The position numbers and the translations under genes are program-made. A stretch of 52,002 nucleotides of DNA, from the NCBI GenBank assembly GCA_030603245.1, contig JAUVYE010000005.1, positions 1 to 52,002 on the forward strand, read 5' to 3'. Below the pieces are notes generated by a model. That model did no database searches. It saw only the letters and a program-made list of their open reading frames with translations, and was not told the DNA's origin. This stretch comes from a bacterium (lineage in GTDB: Bacteria > Patescibacteriota > Minisyncoccia > Minisyncoccales > DG-74-3). This document shows positions 26,399 through 36,600 of the stretch, in pieces (the stretch's first letter is position 1; every line of letters begins with the position of its first letter).

Positions 26399-28855
26399 TT
26401 AACCAAATTTAGGCCAACAGCATTTTTTGTATTTCATTGGTTTTCCTGTCTGAGGGTTAATTTTTCCACACGGACAGGGATCATTCCTGCCTACTTTTTT
26501 AGAAGACTGAATTTGAGAACGAACTGGCTGGGAACTCTGTTTAATCTTTATGTCTGCTTTTAAAATGGCACGGGCAACCGAATAATCAATTGTATCTAAT
26601 AATTTACGAAACATTTTATGACCCTCTTTTTTATACTCAATCAAAGGATCTAATTTCCCATAAGCCCTTAATTTTACTGAGCTTCTTAAGTAATCCATGT
26701 TTTCCAAATGCTCTATCCAAATAGTATCTATAATTTTTAAATAAACAAGCTTTTCAACCTGACGCATATTATCTTGCCCCAATTCTTGTTCTCTTTTTTC
26801 ATAATCTTGTTCTGAATAACCTGCTTTGGCAATAATTTCTAAAATTTGAGGTTTAAGTTTTAAAGTTTGAGCCTTTTCCAATATGTCTCTTCTTTTCTTA
26901 TAAATAACTTCACGATGCTTGTTCAAAACATCATCATACTCTAATAAACGTTTTCTAATATCAAAATTAAAACCCTCTATTTTTGATTGACTAGCTTCAA
27001 CAACTCTAGAAATCATGTTTGCTTCAATCGGCTCATCTTCTGGTATTTTTAAAACTGACATTATAGATTGAACTCTTTCTCCTCCAAAAATTCTCATTAA
27101 ATCATCCTCTAAACAAAGCAGGAATTGAGAAGAGCCTGGATCTCCTTGTCTACCTGACCTTCCTCTTAATTGATTATCAATTCTTCTGGCTTCATGCCTT
27201 TCAGTCCCAATTACATGCAAACCACCCAAATCTTTAACTTTTTGAGCTTCTTTTAAATCCTGAGGATTGCCTCCCAAAACTATATCCACTCCCCTGCCAG
27301 CCATATTAGTAGCCACAGTAACAGCTCCTAATTTCCCTGCCTGAGCAATAATTTCACCTTCTTTTTGGTGATTTTTAGCGTTTAAAATCTGGTGGGGAAT
27401 ATTAGCTCTTTTTAAAAGCTGGGAAAACTTTTCATTCCTTTCAACCGAACGAGTACCTATGAGCATTGGTTGGCCCAATTTATGTCTTTGATCAATTTCT
27501 TTTATCAAAGCTTTAAATTTTCCTGCTTCACTCTTGTAAACCCTATCAACTAAAGCTTTTCTGATTAAGGGCCTGTTAGTAGGAATAACAACAACTTCTA
27601 ACTTATAAACTTTATCAAACTCTTCAGCCGAAGTTACAGCAGTGCCTGTCATACCAGCTAATTTTTGATAAAGACGGAAATAATTTTGAAAAGTAATAGA
27701 AGCTAAAGTAATTGATTCTTGTTTAACATTAACTCCTTCTTTTGCTTCAACTGCCTGATGAAGCCCTTTGGACCAACGCCTGCCAGGCATTAATCTGCCT
27801 GTGAACTCATCAACAATTATTATTTCTCCATTTTGAACAACATAATCTTTGTCTTTTTTAAAAAGGGTTTGAGCTTTAAGGGCTTGCTCTAAATAATGAA
27901 GGTATTTCATACCCTTTTCCTCATAAATATTTTCCATTCCCAAGATTTTTTCTATTTTATTAATCCCCTCTTCTGTCAAAACAACAGTTTTCATTTTCTC
28001 ATCAATCTCATAATCTTGTTCTACTTTTAATTTAGGAATAATCCGGGCAAATTCTTGATACCATTTTGAGCTTTCTTTATCAGGAGCTGAAATAATTAAA
28101 GGAGTCCTGGCCTCATCAATCAGAATTGAATCAATCTCATCAATAATACAAAAATGAAAATCTCTTTGGGCTCTTTGAGATAAATCCTGAACCATATTAT
28201 CTCTTAAATAATCAAAACCAAACTCATTATTTGTTCCATAAGTAATATCAGCTAAATAAGCCTGTTTTCTGGAACAGGGCCTTAAAAAATCTTCAACAAT
28301 ATAAAAACCTCCTAATTCATCTCTCATTTCTTCCTTTTCCTCGGCCGGCTTTTTATACTCAGGATCATATAAAAATGATTGCTGGTGATTTAAACAGCCC
28401 ACACTTAATCCCAAGATATGATAAATCTGCCCCATCCAAACTGTATCTCTTCGGGCCAAATAATCATTAACTGTAACCAAATGACAGCCTTTTTTAGTCA
28501 AGGCGTTTAAATAAAGAGGTAAAGTAGCAGCTAATGTTTTTCCTTCTCCGGTTTTCATTTCTGCAATTCTTCCCTGATGCAACACAATTCCCCCAACCAT
28601 TTGGCAATCATAATGTCTTTGTTTCAAAGTTCTTTTAGCTCCCTCTCTGACTAAAGCAAAAGCTTCAGACAAAAGATTGTCTAATGCTTCTCCTTTATCT
28701 AATCTTTGTTTAAATTCAATTGTTTTCTCTTTTAATTGTTCGTCAGAAAATCCTTCAAATTCTTTTTCAAGATTGTTAATCTTTTCAACTATGGGATTGA
28801 GTTTATTTAGGTATTTTTGATTAGCATCCCCTAAAATTTTCTTTAAAATAGACAT
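26399..28855 (-). CDS. secA: Preprotein translocase ATPase SecA
   Basis: GGIVLHQGRIAEMKTGEGKTLAATLPLYLNAL...; C-terminal SEC-C zinc motif RNDPCPCGK...KYKKCC. Confidence 0.97.
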   Translation of the reverse strand: MSILKKILGDANQKYLNKLNPIVEKINNLEKEFEGFSDEQLKEKTIEFKQRLDKGEALDNLLSEAFALVREGAKRTLKQRHYDCQMVGGIVLHQGRIAEMKTGEGKTLAATLPLYLNALTKKGCHLVTVNDYLARRDTVWMGQIYHILGLSVGCLNHQQSFLYDPEYKKPAEEKEEMRDELGGFYIVEDFLRPCSRKQAYLADITYGTNNEFGFDYLRDNMVQDLSQRAQRDFHFCIIDEIDSILIDEARTPLIISAPDKESSKWYQEFARIIPKLKVEQDYEIDEKMKTVVLTEEGINKIEKILGMENIYEEKGMKYLHYLEQALKAQTLFKKDKDYVVQNGEIIIVDEFTGRLMPGRRWSKGLHQAVEAKEGVNVKQESITLASITFQNYFRLYQKLAGMTGTAVTSAEEFDKVYKLEVVVIPTNRPLIRKALVDRVYKSEAGKFKALIKEIDQRHKLGQPMLIGTRSVERNEKFSQLLKRANIPHQILNAKNHQKEGEIIAQAGKLGAVTVATNMAGRGVDIVLGGNPQDLKEAQKVKDLGGLHVIGTERHEARRIDNQLRGRSGRQGDPGSSQFLLCLEDDLMRIFGGERVQSIMSVLKIPEDEPIEANMISRVVEASQSKIEGFNFDIRKRLLEYDDVLNKHREVIYKKRRDILEKAQTLKLKPQILEIIAKAGYSEQDYEKREQELGQDNMRQVEKLVYLKIIDTIWIEHLENMDYLRSSVKLRAYGKLDPLIEYKKEGHKMFRKLLDTIDYSVARAILKADIKIKQSSQPVRSQIQSSKKVGRNDPCPCGKINPQTGKPMKYKKCCWPKFG

Positions 28856-28901
28856 GTTTTTCTTTAAAATAGCATGTTTTGATTAAATAATAAAAAAGGG
28901 G

Positions 28902-28921
28902 GCCTTATGCGGACATAAGGC
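28902..28921 (-). terminator. hpf terminator
   Basis: Minus strand GCCTTATG-tccg-CATAAGGC followed by CCCCTTTTTT. Confidence 0.75.
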
Positions 28922-28991
28922 TTAATTGCGCTTCCCTGCGGTTTAAATTTATGAATCATTGCTTTATTCTATTTTAATACTGCTAATTGGT

Positions 28992-29342
28992 TTAATGCTT
29001 TTTTTTATTTTTATATTGTTTAAGCTCTCTCTGTAATTCATCTTTAACTTCAGTTATAGCTTGTTTTAAATCTTCATTTTTTGCCACCGACCTCAAACTT
29101 TTCTTGGGAAGCCTGATTTGGCATTCTGCTACAAAAATTGGTCCTTTTTGATGATGCTGACTAATCTTTCCAACTTCTACCCAAGCTTCTACCCTAGGTT
29201 TTCCTTTGCCCAAAAAATTATTAAAGTAATTTTTATTATGCAAAATTTTTATAAACTTCTCAAGAGAGTTTATTTTCTTTCTAATATACTCCTCAAGTTC
29301 AGGAGTTAATTTCAGATTCGTTGTCTTAATAATAATCTTCAT
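28992..29342 (-). CDS. hpf: Ribosome hibernation promoting factor-like (RaiA/HPF)
   Basis: MKIIIKTTNLKLTPELEEYIRKKINSLEKFI...DLKQAITEVKDELQRELKQYK. Confidence 0.85.
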   Translation of the reverse strand: MKIIIKTTNLKLTPELEEYIRKKINSLEKFIKILHNKNYFNNFLGKGKPRVEAWVEVGKISQHHQKGPIFVAECQIRLPKKSLRSVAKNEDLKQAITEVKDELQRELKQYKNKKKH

Positions 29343-29387
29343 AAATAATGTATTTTAACAAATCTCTTAAAAAAACAATCCTGTTAG

Positions 29388-29430
29388 AAACCAAGATATT
29401 GGATTTCTTCTTCTAATTGAATATTAAATT
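29388..29430. repeat. Direct repeat, left copy: orphan murB 3' end
   Basis: 41/43 identical to 30717-30759; minus strand encodes KFNIQLEEEIQYLGF*. Confidence 0.85.
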
Positions 29431-30638
29431 TCCCATGGATAAAGATAATTTTGATTTTTCAATTCTCCTTTCATCCCAACAACAGAATAATCTTTCAAGC
29501 CATAATTATCATTAAAGTATTTAATAGTATTAGAATTAAATTGTTCAAAATTTAACTTAACCTCTATTGGCAAAATATTATCTTTCTGCTTTAAAATAAA
29601 ATCTATCTCTCTCTTGTCTTTAGTTCTCCAATAAAAAATATTCTCTTTGTTGTATTTTTTAACTAATTCCGCAAATATGCTTGTTTCAAATACATTACCA
29701 ATAATTTCTTTTTGTAAACTCTTTAGCCACAAAACTTGCATTAGGCCAGAATCATAAAAGAATATCTTAGGCATTTTAGAAATCTCCGATCGAATATTTT
29801 TACTATATGGTCTAACCATTTTAATAACATACGTATTCTCTAATATAAATAAATATCTTTCAACTGTCTGCTTAGCTATTCGGCAAGTATTGGCTAATTC
29901 TGTCACATTTAATAACTGGCCGCTTTGGGAAGCTAAGACTTCCAATAAATAATTAAATTTATGAATGTCGCTAACCATGGCCAAATCCCTAATATCTTTC
30001 TTAATATATGTATCTATAATTTGTTGTAAGTATTTTTCTTTTTTAATAACATCTACAGTTAAAACAATCTTAGGATATCCGCCATACAAAACATATTCCT
30101 TAAAAAATGTAAGGAGTTCTTCTTTCTTTTTTTTAGTGAAAATTTGTTTTTGATCAAAATGATATTTTTTAAATCTTAAAAATTCCTTAAAAGATAGATT
30201 AAAAATTTCGAAATTAACTGTTCTCCCAACTAAAGAATCTTTAAATTTATTCTTAATTTCAAAACTAGAAGAACCAGAAACTATTAATTTAATGTTTTTA
30301 TGATGATCAGCCATCAACTTCAAGAAAGATGAAGGATTTTTTAGGTACTGAATTTCATCTATTAAAACAAATGTCTTAGAGTTTTCGCTCAAAAATCCTT
30401 CCTCTCTAAGATGATTCAAAAAGCTCTCTACTCCAAAATCAAGAATCTCCACAATCCTAGAATCTTCTAAATCAATATAGTAAACAGTTTCGTTCTTATC
30501 TTTGAGATAATCTCGCAGCCAATAAAGAATATAAGTTTTACCAACCTGTCTAGCTCCAAGTAAAACAACAATATCATTTGTAGAAAGATATTTTTCTATT
30601 TTTTCAACAATATCTCTTTTATATATTTTATTTAACAT
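29424..30638 (-). CDS. AAA ATPase with DUF4143-like C-terminal nuclease-fold domain
   Basis: IVVLLGARQVGKTYILYWLRDYL...FVLIDEIQYLKNPSSFLKLMAD...FYWRTKDKREIDFILKQKDNILPIEVKL. Confidence 0.9.
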   Translation of the reverse strand: MLNKIYKRDIVEKIEKYLSTNDIVVLLGARQVGKTYILYWLRDYLKDKNETVYYIDLEDSRIVEILDFGVESFLNHLREEGFLSENSKTFVLIDEIQYLKNPSSFLKLMADHHKNIKLIVSGSSSFEIKNKFKDSLVGRTVNFEIFNLSFKEFLRFKKYHFDQKQIFTKKKKEELLTFFKEYVLYGGYPKIVLTVDVIKKEKYLQQIIDTYIKKDIRDLAMVSDIHKFNYLLEVLASQSGQLLNVTELANTCRIAKQTVERYLFILENTYVIKMVRPYSKNIRSEISKMPKIFFYDSGLMQVLWLKSLQKEIIGNVFETSIFAELVKKYNKENIFYWRTKDKREIDFILKQKDNILPIEVKLNFEQFNSNTIKYFNDNYGLKDYSVVGMKGELKNQNYLYPWEI

Positions 30639-30709
30639 AAATCTTTTTAAAATATAACTTTTATATAAGTCTACTTTATCAAAAGTCTGACTAAAAGTAA
30701 AGTCTAATT

Positions 30710-31597
30710 TTATTTAAAACCAACATATTGGATTTCTTCTTCTAATTGAATATTAAACTTATCTTTTACCTGTTTTTTCATTAGGTTTATTAACTTCAGC
30801 ACATCTTCTGCTTTTCCATCTCCTAAATTAATAATAAAATTAGCGTGTTTTTTAGAAATTTCAACATTTCCAATTCTTTTTCCCTTTAATCCGCATTGAT
30901 CAATTAATTGCCCAGCTGAAACATCTGAAGGATTCTTGAAAATAGAACCAGCTGAAGGAAATTCTAAAGGTTGCCTGTCTTTTCTATAATCTAAATATTC
31001 TTTCATTTTCTTTTGAATCTCCTCCTTATTTCCAATTTTTAATTCTAATTCTGCTGAAAGAATTATTAATTCAAGTCTTTTCTTAAAAACACTTTCCCTA
31101 TAAGCAAAGTTACCATCTTTTTGAGAATAATTTTCTATTTTTTCTTTTTCTGAATTAAAAACTTCAACTTGTTTAATTATATTGCCTATTGATTCTCCAA
31201 AAGCCCCTGCATTTCCTCTTATTGCTCCACCTACTGTTCCTGGAATGCCTATACCCCATTCTAGTCCTGTTAAATTGCTGTCTAATGACTTTTTAACCAA
31301 TAGAGATAATGGTACTGCAGCCTCAGCGCTGATTTTAGTATCCAGTATTAAGTGGTTAGTATGAAGCATTTTAATAACAAGACCTTGGTAGCCTTTGTCA
31401 GCCACTAATATATTGCTTCCTCCTCCTAAAATAAAAAAAGGCAATCTTAATTTTTTTGCCGTTTTAACTGCTTTAATCAATTCTTCTTTCGTCTTAGCTT
31501 TATAAAAATATTTTGCCTTTCCACCAATTTTAAAGGTAGTGTAATCTTTGAGCAAAATATCTTGTTTTAATTCTGGTAAAATCTCTTTGATGTTCAT
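30710..31597 (-). CDS. murB: UDP-N-acetylmuramate dehydrogenase
   Basis: TTFKIGGKAKYF...FILGGGSNILVADKGY...GLEWGIGIPGTVGGAIRGNAGAFG...EFPSAGSIFKNP. Confidence 0.95.
   Translation of the reverse strand: MNIKEILPELKQDILLKDYTTFKIGGKAKYFYKAKTKEELIKAVKTAKKLRLPFFILGGGSNILVADKGYQGLVIKMLHTNHLILDTKISAEAAVPLSLLVKKSLDSNLTGLEWGIGIPGTVGGAIRGNAGAFGESIGNIIKQVEVFNSEKEKIENYSQKDGNFAYRESVFKKRLELIILSAELELKIGNKEEIQKKMKEYLDYRKDRQPLEFPSAGSIFKNPSDVSAGQLIDQCGLKGKRIGNVEISKKHANFIINLGDGKAEDVLKLINLMKKQVKDKFNIQLEEEIQYVGFK
30717..30759. repeat. Direct repeat, right copy: 3' end of intact murB
   Basis: Pairs with 29388-29430; flanks the AAA/DUF4143 ATPase. Confidence 0.85.
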
Positions 31598-31692
31598 AAA
31601 CAGTATTTTAAAGGGTCGAGAGAGTTACTCCAATTCTAAGGTTTTTAGTGAGTGCTATCCCCTCGACCCAATATTATTTTATCTTGCCTCGA

Positions 31693-31775
31693 ATAAAAAA
31701 GCAACAAATCTCACTTAAGAGAGATCTGCTGCCTTACTTAGAATGAGAGATGTTCTTTCGAACAACACTCACTGT
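31693..31775 (-). ncRNA. Candidate ~80-nt small RNA (or terminated murB leader)
   Basis: Consensus promoter, GAAA-capped hairpin UGUUC-GAAA-GAACA, then strong terminator GCAGCAGATCTC...GAGATTTGTTGCTTTTTT. Confidence 0.6.
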
Positions 31776-31779
31776 TTGC

Positions 31780-31808
31780 ATAATAGCAAATTAAATCGCT
31801 CTTGTCAA
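31780..31808 (-). promoter_or_regulatory. Promoter TTGACA-N17-TATTAT
   Basis: Minus strand TTGACAAGAGCGATTTAATTTGCTATTATGCAAACAGTGAG. Confidence 0.75.
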
Positions 31809-31809
31809 C

Positions 31810-31826
31810 GATAAGCTAAGCTTATC
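31810..31826. repeat. Three-nt-loop palindrome GATAAGC-TAA-GCTTATC
   Basis: Perfect 7-bp arms; 8 nt after the stop of the metallopeptidase gene and 1 bp from the -35. Confidence 0.8.
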
Positions 31827-31834
31827 ACCAGTCT

Positions 31835-33562
31835 TTACTCTAACAGACTATTGATTTTAGCTCTGGTTAAGGGACCAACAAAACCAGTTCCAGCGCTTAA
31901 TCCTAAAGGAGCTAAAATCTCATCAGTATACTTTTCCTGAAAACGAATCACTGCTTGTTGAGTTAAATTTCCGAAAAACCCCGTTACCAAACCCTCAGGA
32001 TAAATCTCTTTTCCCTGAGCTTTTAAGAACCCTTGTAAACAAGTTACTACATTGTTTCTTATTCCATAAGCAAGGTTCTGATTTATGTTTAAGCAAGAAT
32101 GAGTAGATTGTGCTTCTGCACTCAATAGTATTTGAAGTTCACCTTTCAAGTCAGCTAATTGTTTTTCCAGAACTGCTATTTTATCAAGAATATCCTGAAT
32201 GTTTTGAGTCTGAGATGAGCCGGGAGAAGAGGAGTTTTCTTCTGATTCTTCTGTTGATGCTCTCCAGAAAAAAGGATATATGGTATTGCTATTCTTAGCA
32301 AGCTTATCCTGAATAGAAGGTATAATTATTAAAGAAGTAATATTCTTGCCAAAATTAGAAATAGAAATTTCTCCTCTTTGATAACTATTCAAGCTAAAAA
32401 AATCTAATGATTGATTGCCAGCCAAATCCTGAGTAACATAAGCAACTCTAAAGTTAGCAGAAGGACTGCCAATAAATTCAACCTTTAAAGTTCCCCAACC
32501 ACCAATAAATTTGTACCAATTACCAGTCCATTTATTAGTTGTTTCGCTCAAAGACAAACTGCTTTCCCCAGTTAAAGGTAGAAAATTAATAGAAGGAATT
32601 AGTTTAAAGTTTTTTAAAGCAGGATTAAGATAGCAATATGCTTCACCCAAATGACAATCATTAACTAAAACAGCAATAATCCAATCGTCAAAAACATCAT
32701 CAAAATCTTGTTCAAATCCATTTTTAAATAAAGCGTAATTTAAACTACTAATACCAGTTTTAGATGAATGCAAAGAGTCAGCCAAGATTTCTATCCCATA
32801 TTGACCAACAAGATATTGAACAAAAAGATTTAGAACTCCATAATCCGCTTTCTCATTTTCCCAATCAACAAAAGAATTTGATGGGTCTCTTAAAAAATCT
32901 CTAATTCTGCTATTTAAATTACTATTTCCTCCCTCATCATCATAACCAACTAAAGTTGGAGCATACTCTGCCCTGGCTTCATTCAACCATGTTTTTTCCT
33001 GAATTCCATACCTTCTCTCTTTCTGACTAAAAGTAATTAAATGAACAAACTCATGGGCTAAAAAGCTTTTAGCTAAATCGCTATTTAAATGCTGAGCATT
33101 TAAATAAATCATTTCTCTTTTGTTTGAACGAGGATTCCGAGCAGTAGCATATTCGTCTCCATTATTAAAATACCCTCCAGCTTGGCTCATCATAGGATGA
33201 ATTAAAACAGTAATTCTATTGTCGTTATCAATACCTGGTTTCCATTCAGAGCCAAAAACTGAGATTAAAGACGGATAAATTTTGTCTTCAAACTCTTTGC
33301 CCAACTCCTGAATTGATAATTTTGCCCTAGCTTTATCTTGTTGACCCAAAGAGTCCCACCAACCATCATCAAGATAAAAGTAAAGCCGAGAAGTTATTCT
33401 TAATAAAGCAGCATTTAACTCTTCTCTACCCTCTAAATCATAAGCAGAATCAATAAAAAACTGGGTTTTTTGACCACCATAATCAGCTGAAACAAACAAA
33501 GGTAAAAAAAGAAAAAACATTCCAATTAGACATATTTTAATAGTTAAATCTTTCTTGTTCAT
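31835..33562 (-). CDS. Secreted HExxH zinc metallopeptidase with C-terminal peptidoglycan-binding-like domain
   Basis: SFLAHEFVHLITF...TWLNEARAEYAPTL; C-term GFFGNLTQQAVIRFQEKYTDEILAPLGLSAGTGFVGPLTRAKINSLL. Confidence 0.88.
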   Translation of the reverse strand: MNKKDLTIKICLIGMFFLFLPLFVSADYGGQKTQFFIDSAYDLEGREELNAALLRITSRLYFYLDDGWWDSLGQQDKARAKLSIQELGKEFEDKIYPSLISVFGSEWKPGIDNDNRITVLIHPMMSQAGGYFNNGDEYATARNPRSNKREMIYLNAQHLNSDLAKSFLAHEFVHLITFSQKERRYGIQEKTWLNEARAEYAPTLVGYDDEGGNSNLNSRIRDFLRDPSNSFVDWENEKADYGVLNLFVQYLVGQYGIEILADSLHSSKTGISSLNYALFKNGFEQDFDDVFDDWIIAVLVNDCHLGEAYCYLNPALKNFKLIPSINFLPLTGESSLSLSETTNKWTGNWYKFIGGWGTLKVEFIGSPSANFRVAYVTQDLAGNQSLDFFSLNSYQRGEISISNFGKNITSLIIIPSIQDKLAKNSNTIYPFFWRASTEESEENSSSPGSSQTQNIQDILDKIAVLEKQLADLKGELQILLSAEAQSTHSCLNINQNLAYGIRNNVVTCLQGFLKAQGKEIYPEGLVTGFFGNLTQQAVIRFQEKYTDEILAPLGLSAGTGFVGPLTRAKINSLLE

Positions 33563-33617
33563 CCTAGTAATGCTAAAAAAATTATATCATAATCAAAGCC
33601 TTTTAAGCAAACAAAAA

Positions 33618-33635
33618 ACCGCTCGTAAGAGCGGT
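33618..33635 (-). terminator. Terminator of the 1399-aa surface protein gene
   Basis: Minus strand ACCGCTC-TTAC-GAGCGGT followed by TTTTTG. Confidence 0.8.
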
Positions 33636-33681
33636 CTTCTGCTTGCCCACAAAGAAAAGCAATAGTTCAGCACATGCAACT

Positions 33682-36600
33682 CTAGTAAGTAATGGTTCCG
33701 CCAGTAACTGGGAAGCTCTTAGTTAACGTAACAATGCTATCCCCAGAGATGAAAAGATCATCCCAATCTAGGTCAGCAATAGCAACAATACTTACGTTTA
33801 TTGGATCTGTTCCAGTGGTAAGAGTTCCATTGGTGTCACCCTTAATTACGATTGTTCTAGTCTCGCCAGCTGAAACGATAAATGTAGAATCAGGAGTAAA
33901 TGTAAGTGTAGCCTGATTGCTTAACATTGCACCGTCGGTCGTAATTGTTCCAGCAGTAGTATAAGCATCTGCAGTTCCTGGGGTTATCGTAATTGAGGTG
34001 TCAGGGTCCACAGCAGTAATAGCTGCATAAGTAGTAGTCTTAGCTGATTCAACAATTCTTATTGGATCGCCAACATTCAAATCTGTAGTAGAGGCGACTG
34101 TAATAGTAGTTGTACCTGCTGCTGGAGTGCCTACAATGGCTTCTGTTCCAGCGCCATCATCAACAGTATCTAAAGCTGTACCAAGATCATCAGCATCATA
34201 CATGGCAGCATCGGTTAAACCATTAACTACGTATCCAGCATTAGCAGTGAGAGTAAAGCTATTAAGCATTACATCCCCACCTGAGCTAGCAGTTAGATCG
34301 AACCTTAATACTTCAGCGGCTGTGCCAACTACTCCAGCACCTGATGGTGTAGAAGAATTTACATTAGCAGTAAGGACAGTTCTTAACATAGTCTGCTTGC
34401 CAAAACTACCTGATGTTTCTGGATTTGGAGTACCAGCTGTAGAAGCTACAGCAACGCCTGAGGACACACCCGCGGCTTTAATGTTACATGCAGATAGATC
34501 GGTATCACCAGCAACATCATTAATATAGAACAATGGATCACGTCCAGAGGTTGCGCCTTCAGCAGTACCATTCATGTCTCCAATAGTGGTAAGAGTTACA
34601 CTGTCATCCTTAGGAACTCTTACACCACCGATGTAGAAAGTATGAGTTACGTCACCACTTGCATTGCTTCCTGTTAGGTAACCAACAGTACTAACTGGAG
34701 TTGAGCCATTATAAAGATGAATGGCACTAAAGTTAGGTACGTCATTATCACTACCAGCATCAGCAAGTAAGCTAACTGTTAAGGCTTGCAAATCAATGTC
34801 TTCGTTAGCAGCTGTAAACTTAATCTTAGAGAATACAACACCGTCAACCCCATTAGCTCCAATAGCTAAATGAGCAGCAGTAGGAGTACCAGAAGATACA
34901 GATACGACTAAAGTACCAGCATCACTAAGAGTAAGTTGTCCACTGTCATCAGCATTAGTACCTGCACCATAAACAGTGGCATTGGATGATAAACCAGTTC
35001 CAACAATATTAGAGGTGGAACTAGTAAGGTTAACCATACCAACGTTCATAGTAACGTTTCCACCAATCAGAACATTTCCTTTCAAGTCAATAAGTTTCTG
35101 GCTTGCTACAGGAACTTCAATTGCAAGTCCACTAAACTGAACATAAGCATCAGTGTTTCCACTCACATATCCAGCAAAAGCTGATTTGACTGTTCCAATC
35201 TGGGTTTCACCATCATAAAGCTTCAATGTTCCTACATAACCAGTAACATCAGTTGTACCAGAACCGTTAAGAGTTCCGTCAGTATCAACTGCAAATTTCA
35301 TTGAGCTTACTCTAATGTTTCCTGCAGGATTGGCTGTTAACAAAACTTTAGCTAATAAAGCTTCTGATTCGTTAATAATCTTAGTTGTAGGTGAAACTGT
35401 CTGGAAGTTAACGGTTAAGGTTTCAGCAAGAGCAGTTATGTCATTACCATCAGCATCACTGCCTGGATCATCAATAACTGCACTAGAAGCAACACCTGTT
35501 ACATAAAGATCAGTATCTATTGCCATTGATCCTGTATCAGAAGCCCACAGACTTCCGCTAACAGTTGTTGAAGGAATATCAGCTGTTACACTCAATGTCT
35601 TAGTAACGTCCTTGGTTAACTCTAAGTTAATGCTAAAGCTAGCTGTTGTGCTTGGAGACGAAGAGGTTGAACCTAACTGGGTTTCTCCATCCCAAAGCTT
35701 TACATTAACAAAGTCACCGCTATCAGCAACTGTCTTGGTAGCAATATTGGATTGATACAGGTTTACAACCACAGAAGAAAGAACTTGATCTTCTCCTGAG
35801 GGAGTAAAGTCAACTGCCAAGAACTCGTAGTTAGGTGTACCAGGGACAACAACAGTAGCAGCTGGAGTGCCTGAACTAGTAGACATCACAATCGTACCTT
35901 TATCAGCATTCGCGCTGTGCATTCTAACTTCACCAGTAGCATCAACAGTAGAAATGGTAACGTCACCACTAGCTATATCTCCTTGAGAAGTAACACCATC
36001 AACTCTTACTTCGTTAACGTAAAACTCAAGACCGGTATAGCTAGCAGCTGAAGATATGTCAGTTCTAACGTGAATTACTACATTCGTAGACTTTGGAACA
36101 TCAAATATTCCAGTGTCTAATCCAGTAGAATTAGCTCCCCAAGTGGCTAAAGTGCTAATAAAGTTAGTACTTGAACCAACTTGAGTTTCCTCAGCAGCAG
36201 CCTCATCGTACCTATAAAGCGTAACATTAGAGATATCTGTTGAAGCAGCGCCCGTACCGCCTAAGGTTAGTTTTAATCTAACAACTCTTAAGTCTTCTTC
36301 AGAACCTGCACTAAAGCGAAGGGCTCCAAGAAGTTGACCAGTGGTACCATTCACAAATGCTTTGGCAGAAGGGTTGGTAGCACCGTTTATAGTAACAGTC
36401 ATACCAGAACTCTGACTAATGGTCTGAGCGTCACCCTGCTGAGTAGTATAAGTGCTGTGAACACCAGCTGTCTTGGTAATTGTCACAATACCAGAAGAAT
36501 TGCTTCCAAAAGCAGTAACATGAATTGTCTCACCAATCTCAAACTGAACAGTACGACTAGTAACAATACCAGAGGTCATATCACAGTAAAGATATATTAT

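Noticed and set aside
31610-31800. T-box, tmRNA, SRP RNA or 6S RNA
   Set aside because: No T-box AGGGUGGNACCGCG, no tmRNA alanine acceptor or tag, no SRP GGAA/GGAGCA core; remains an unassigned RNA candidate
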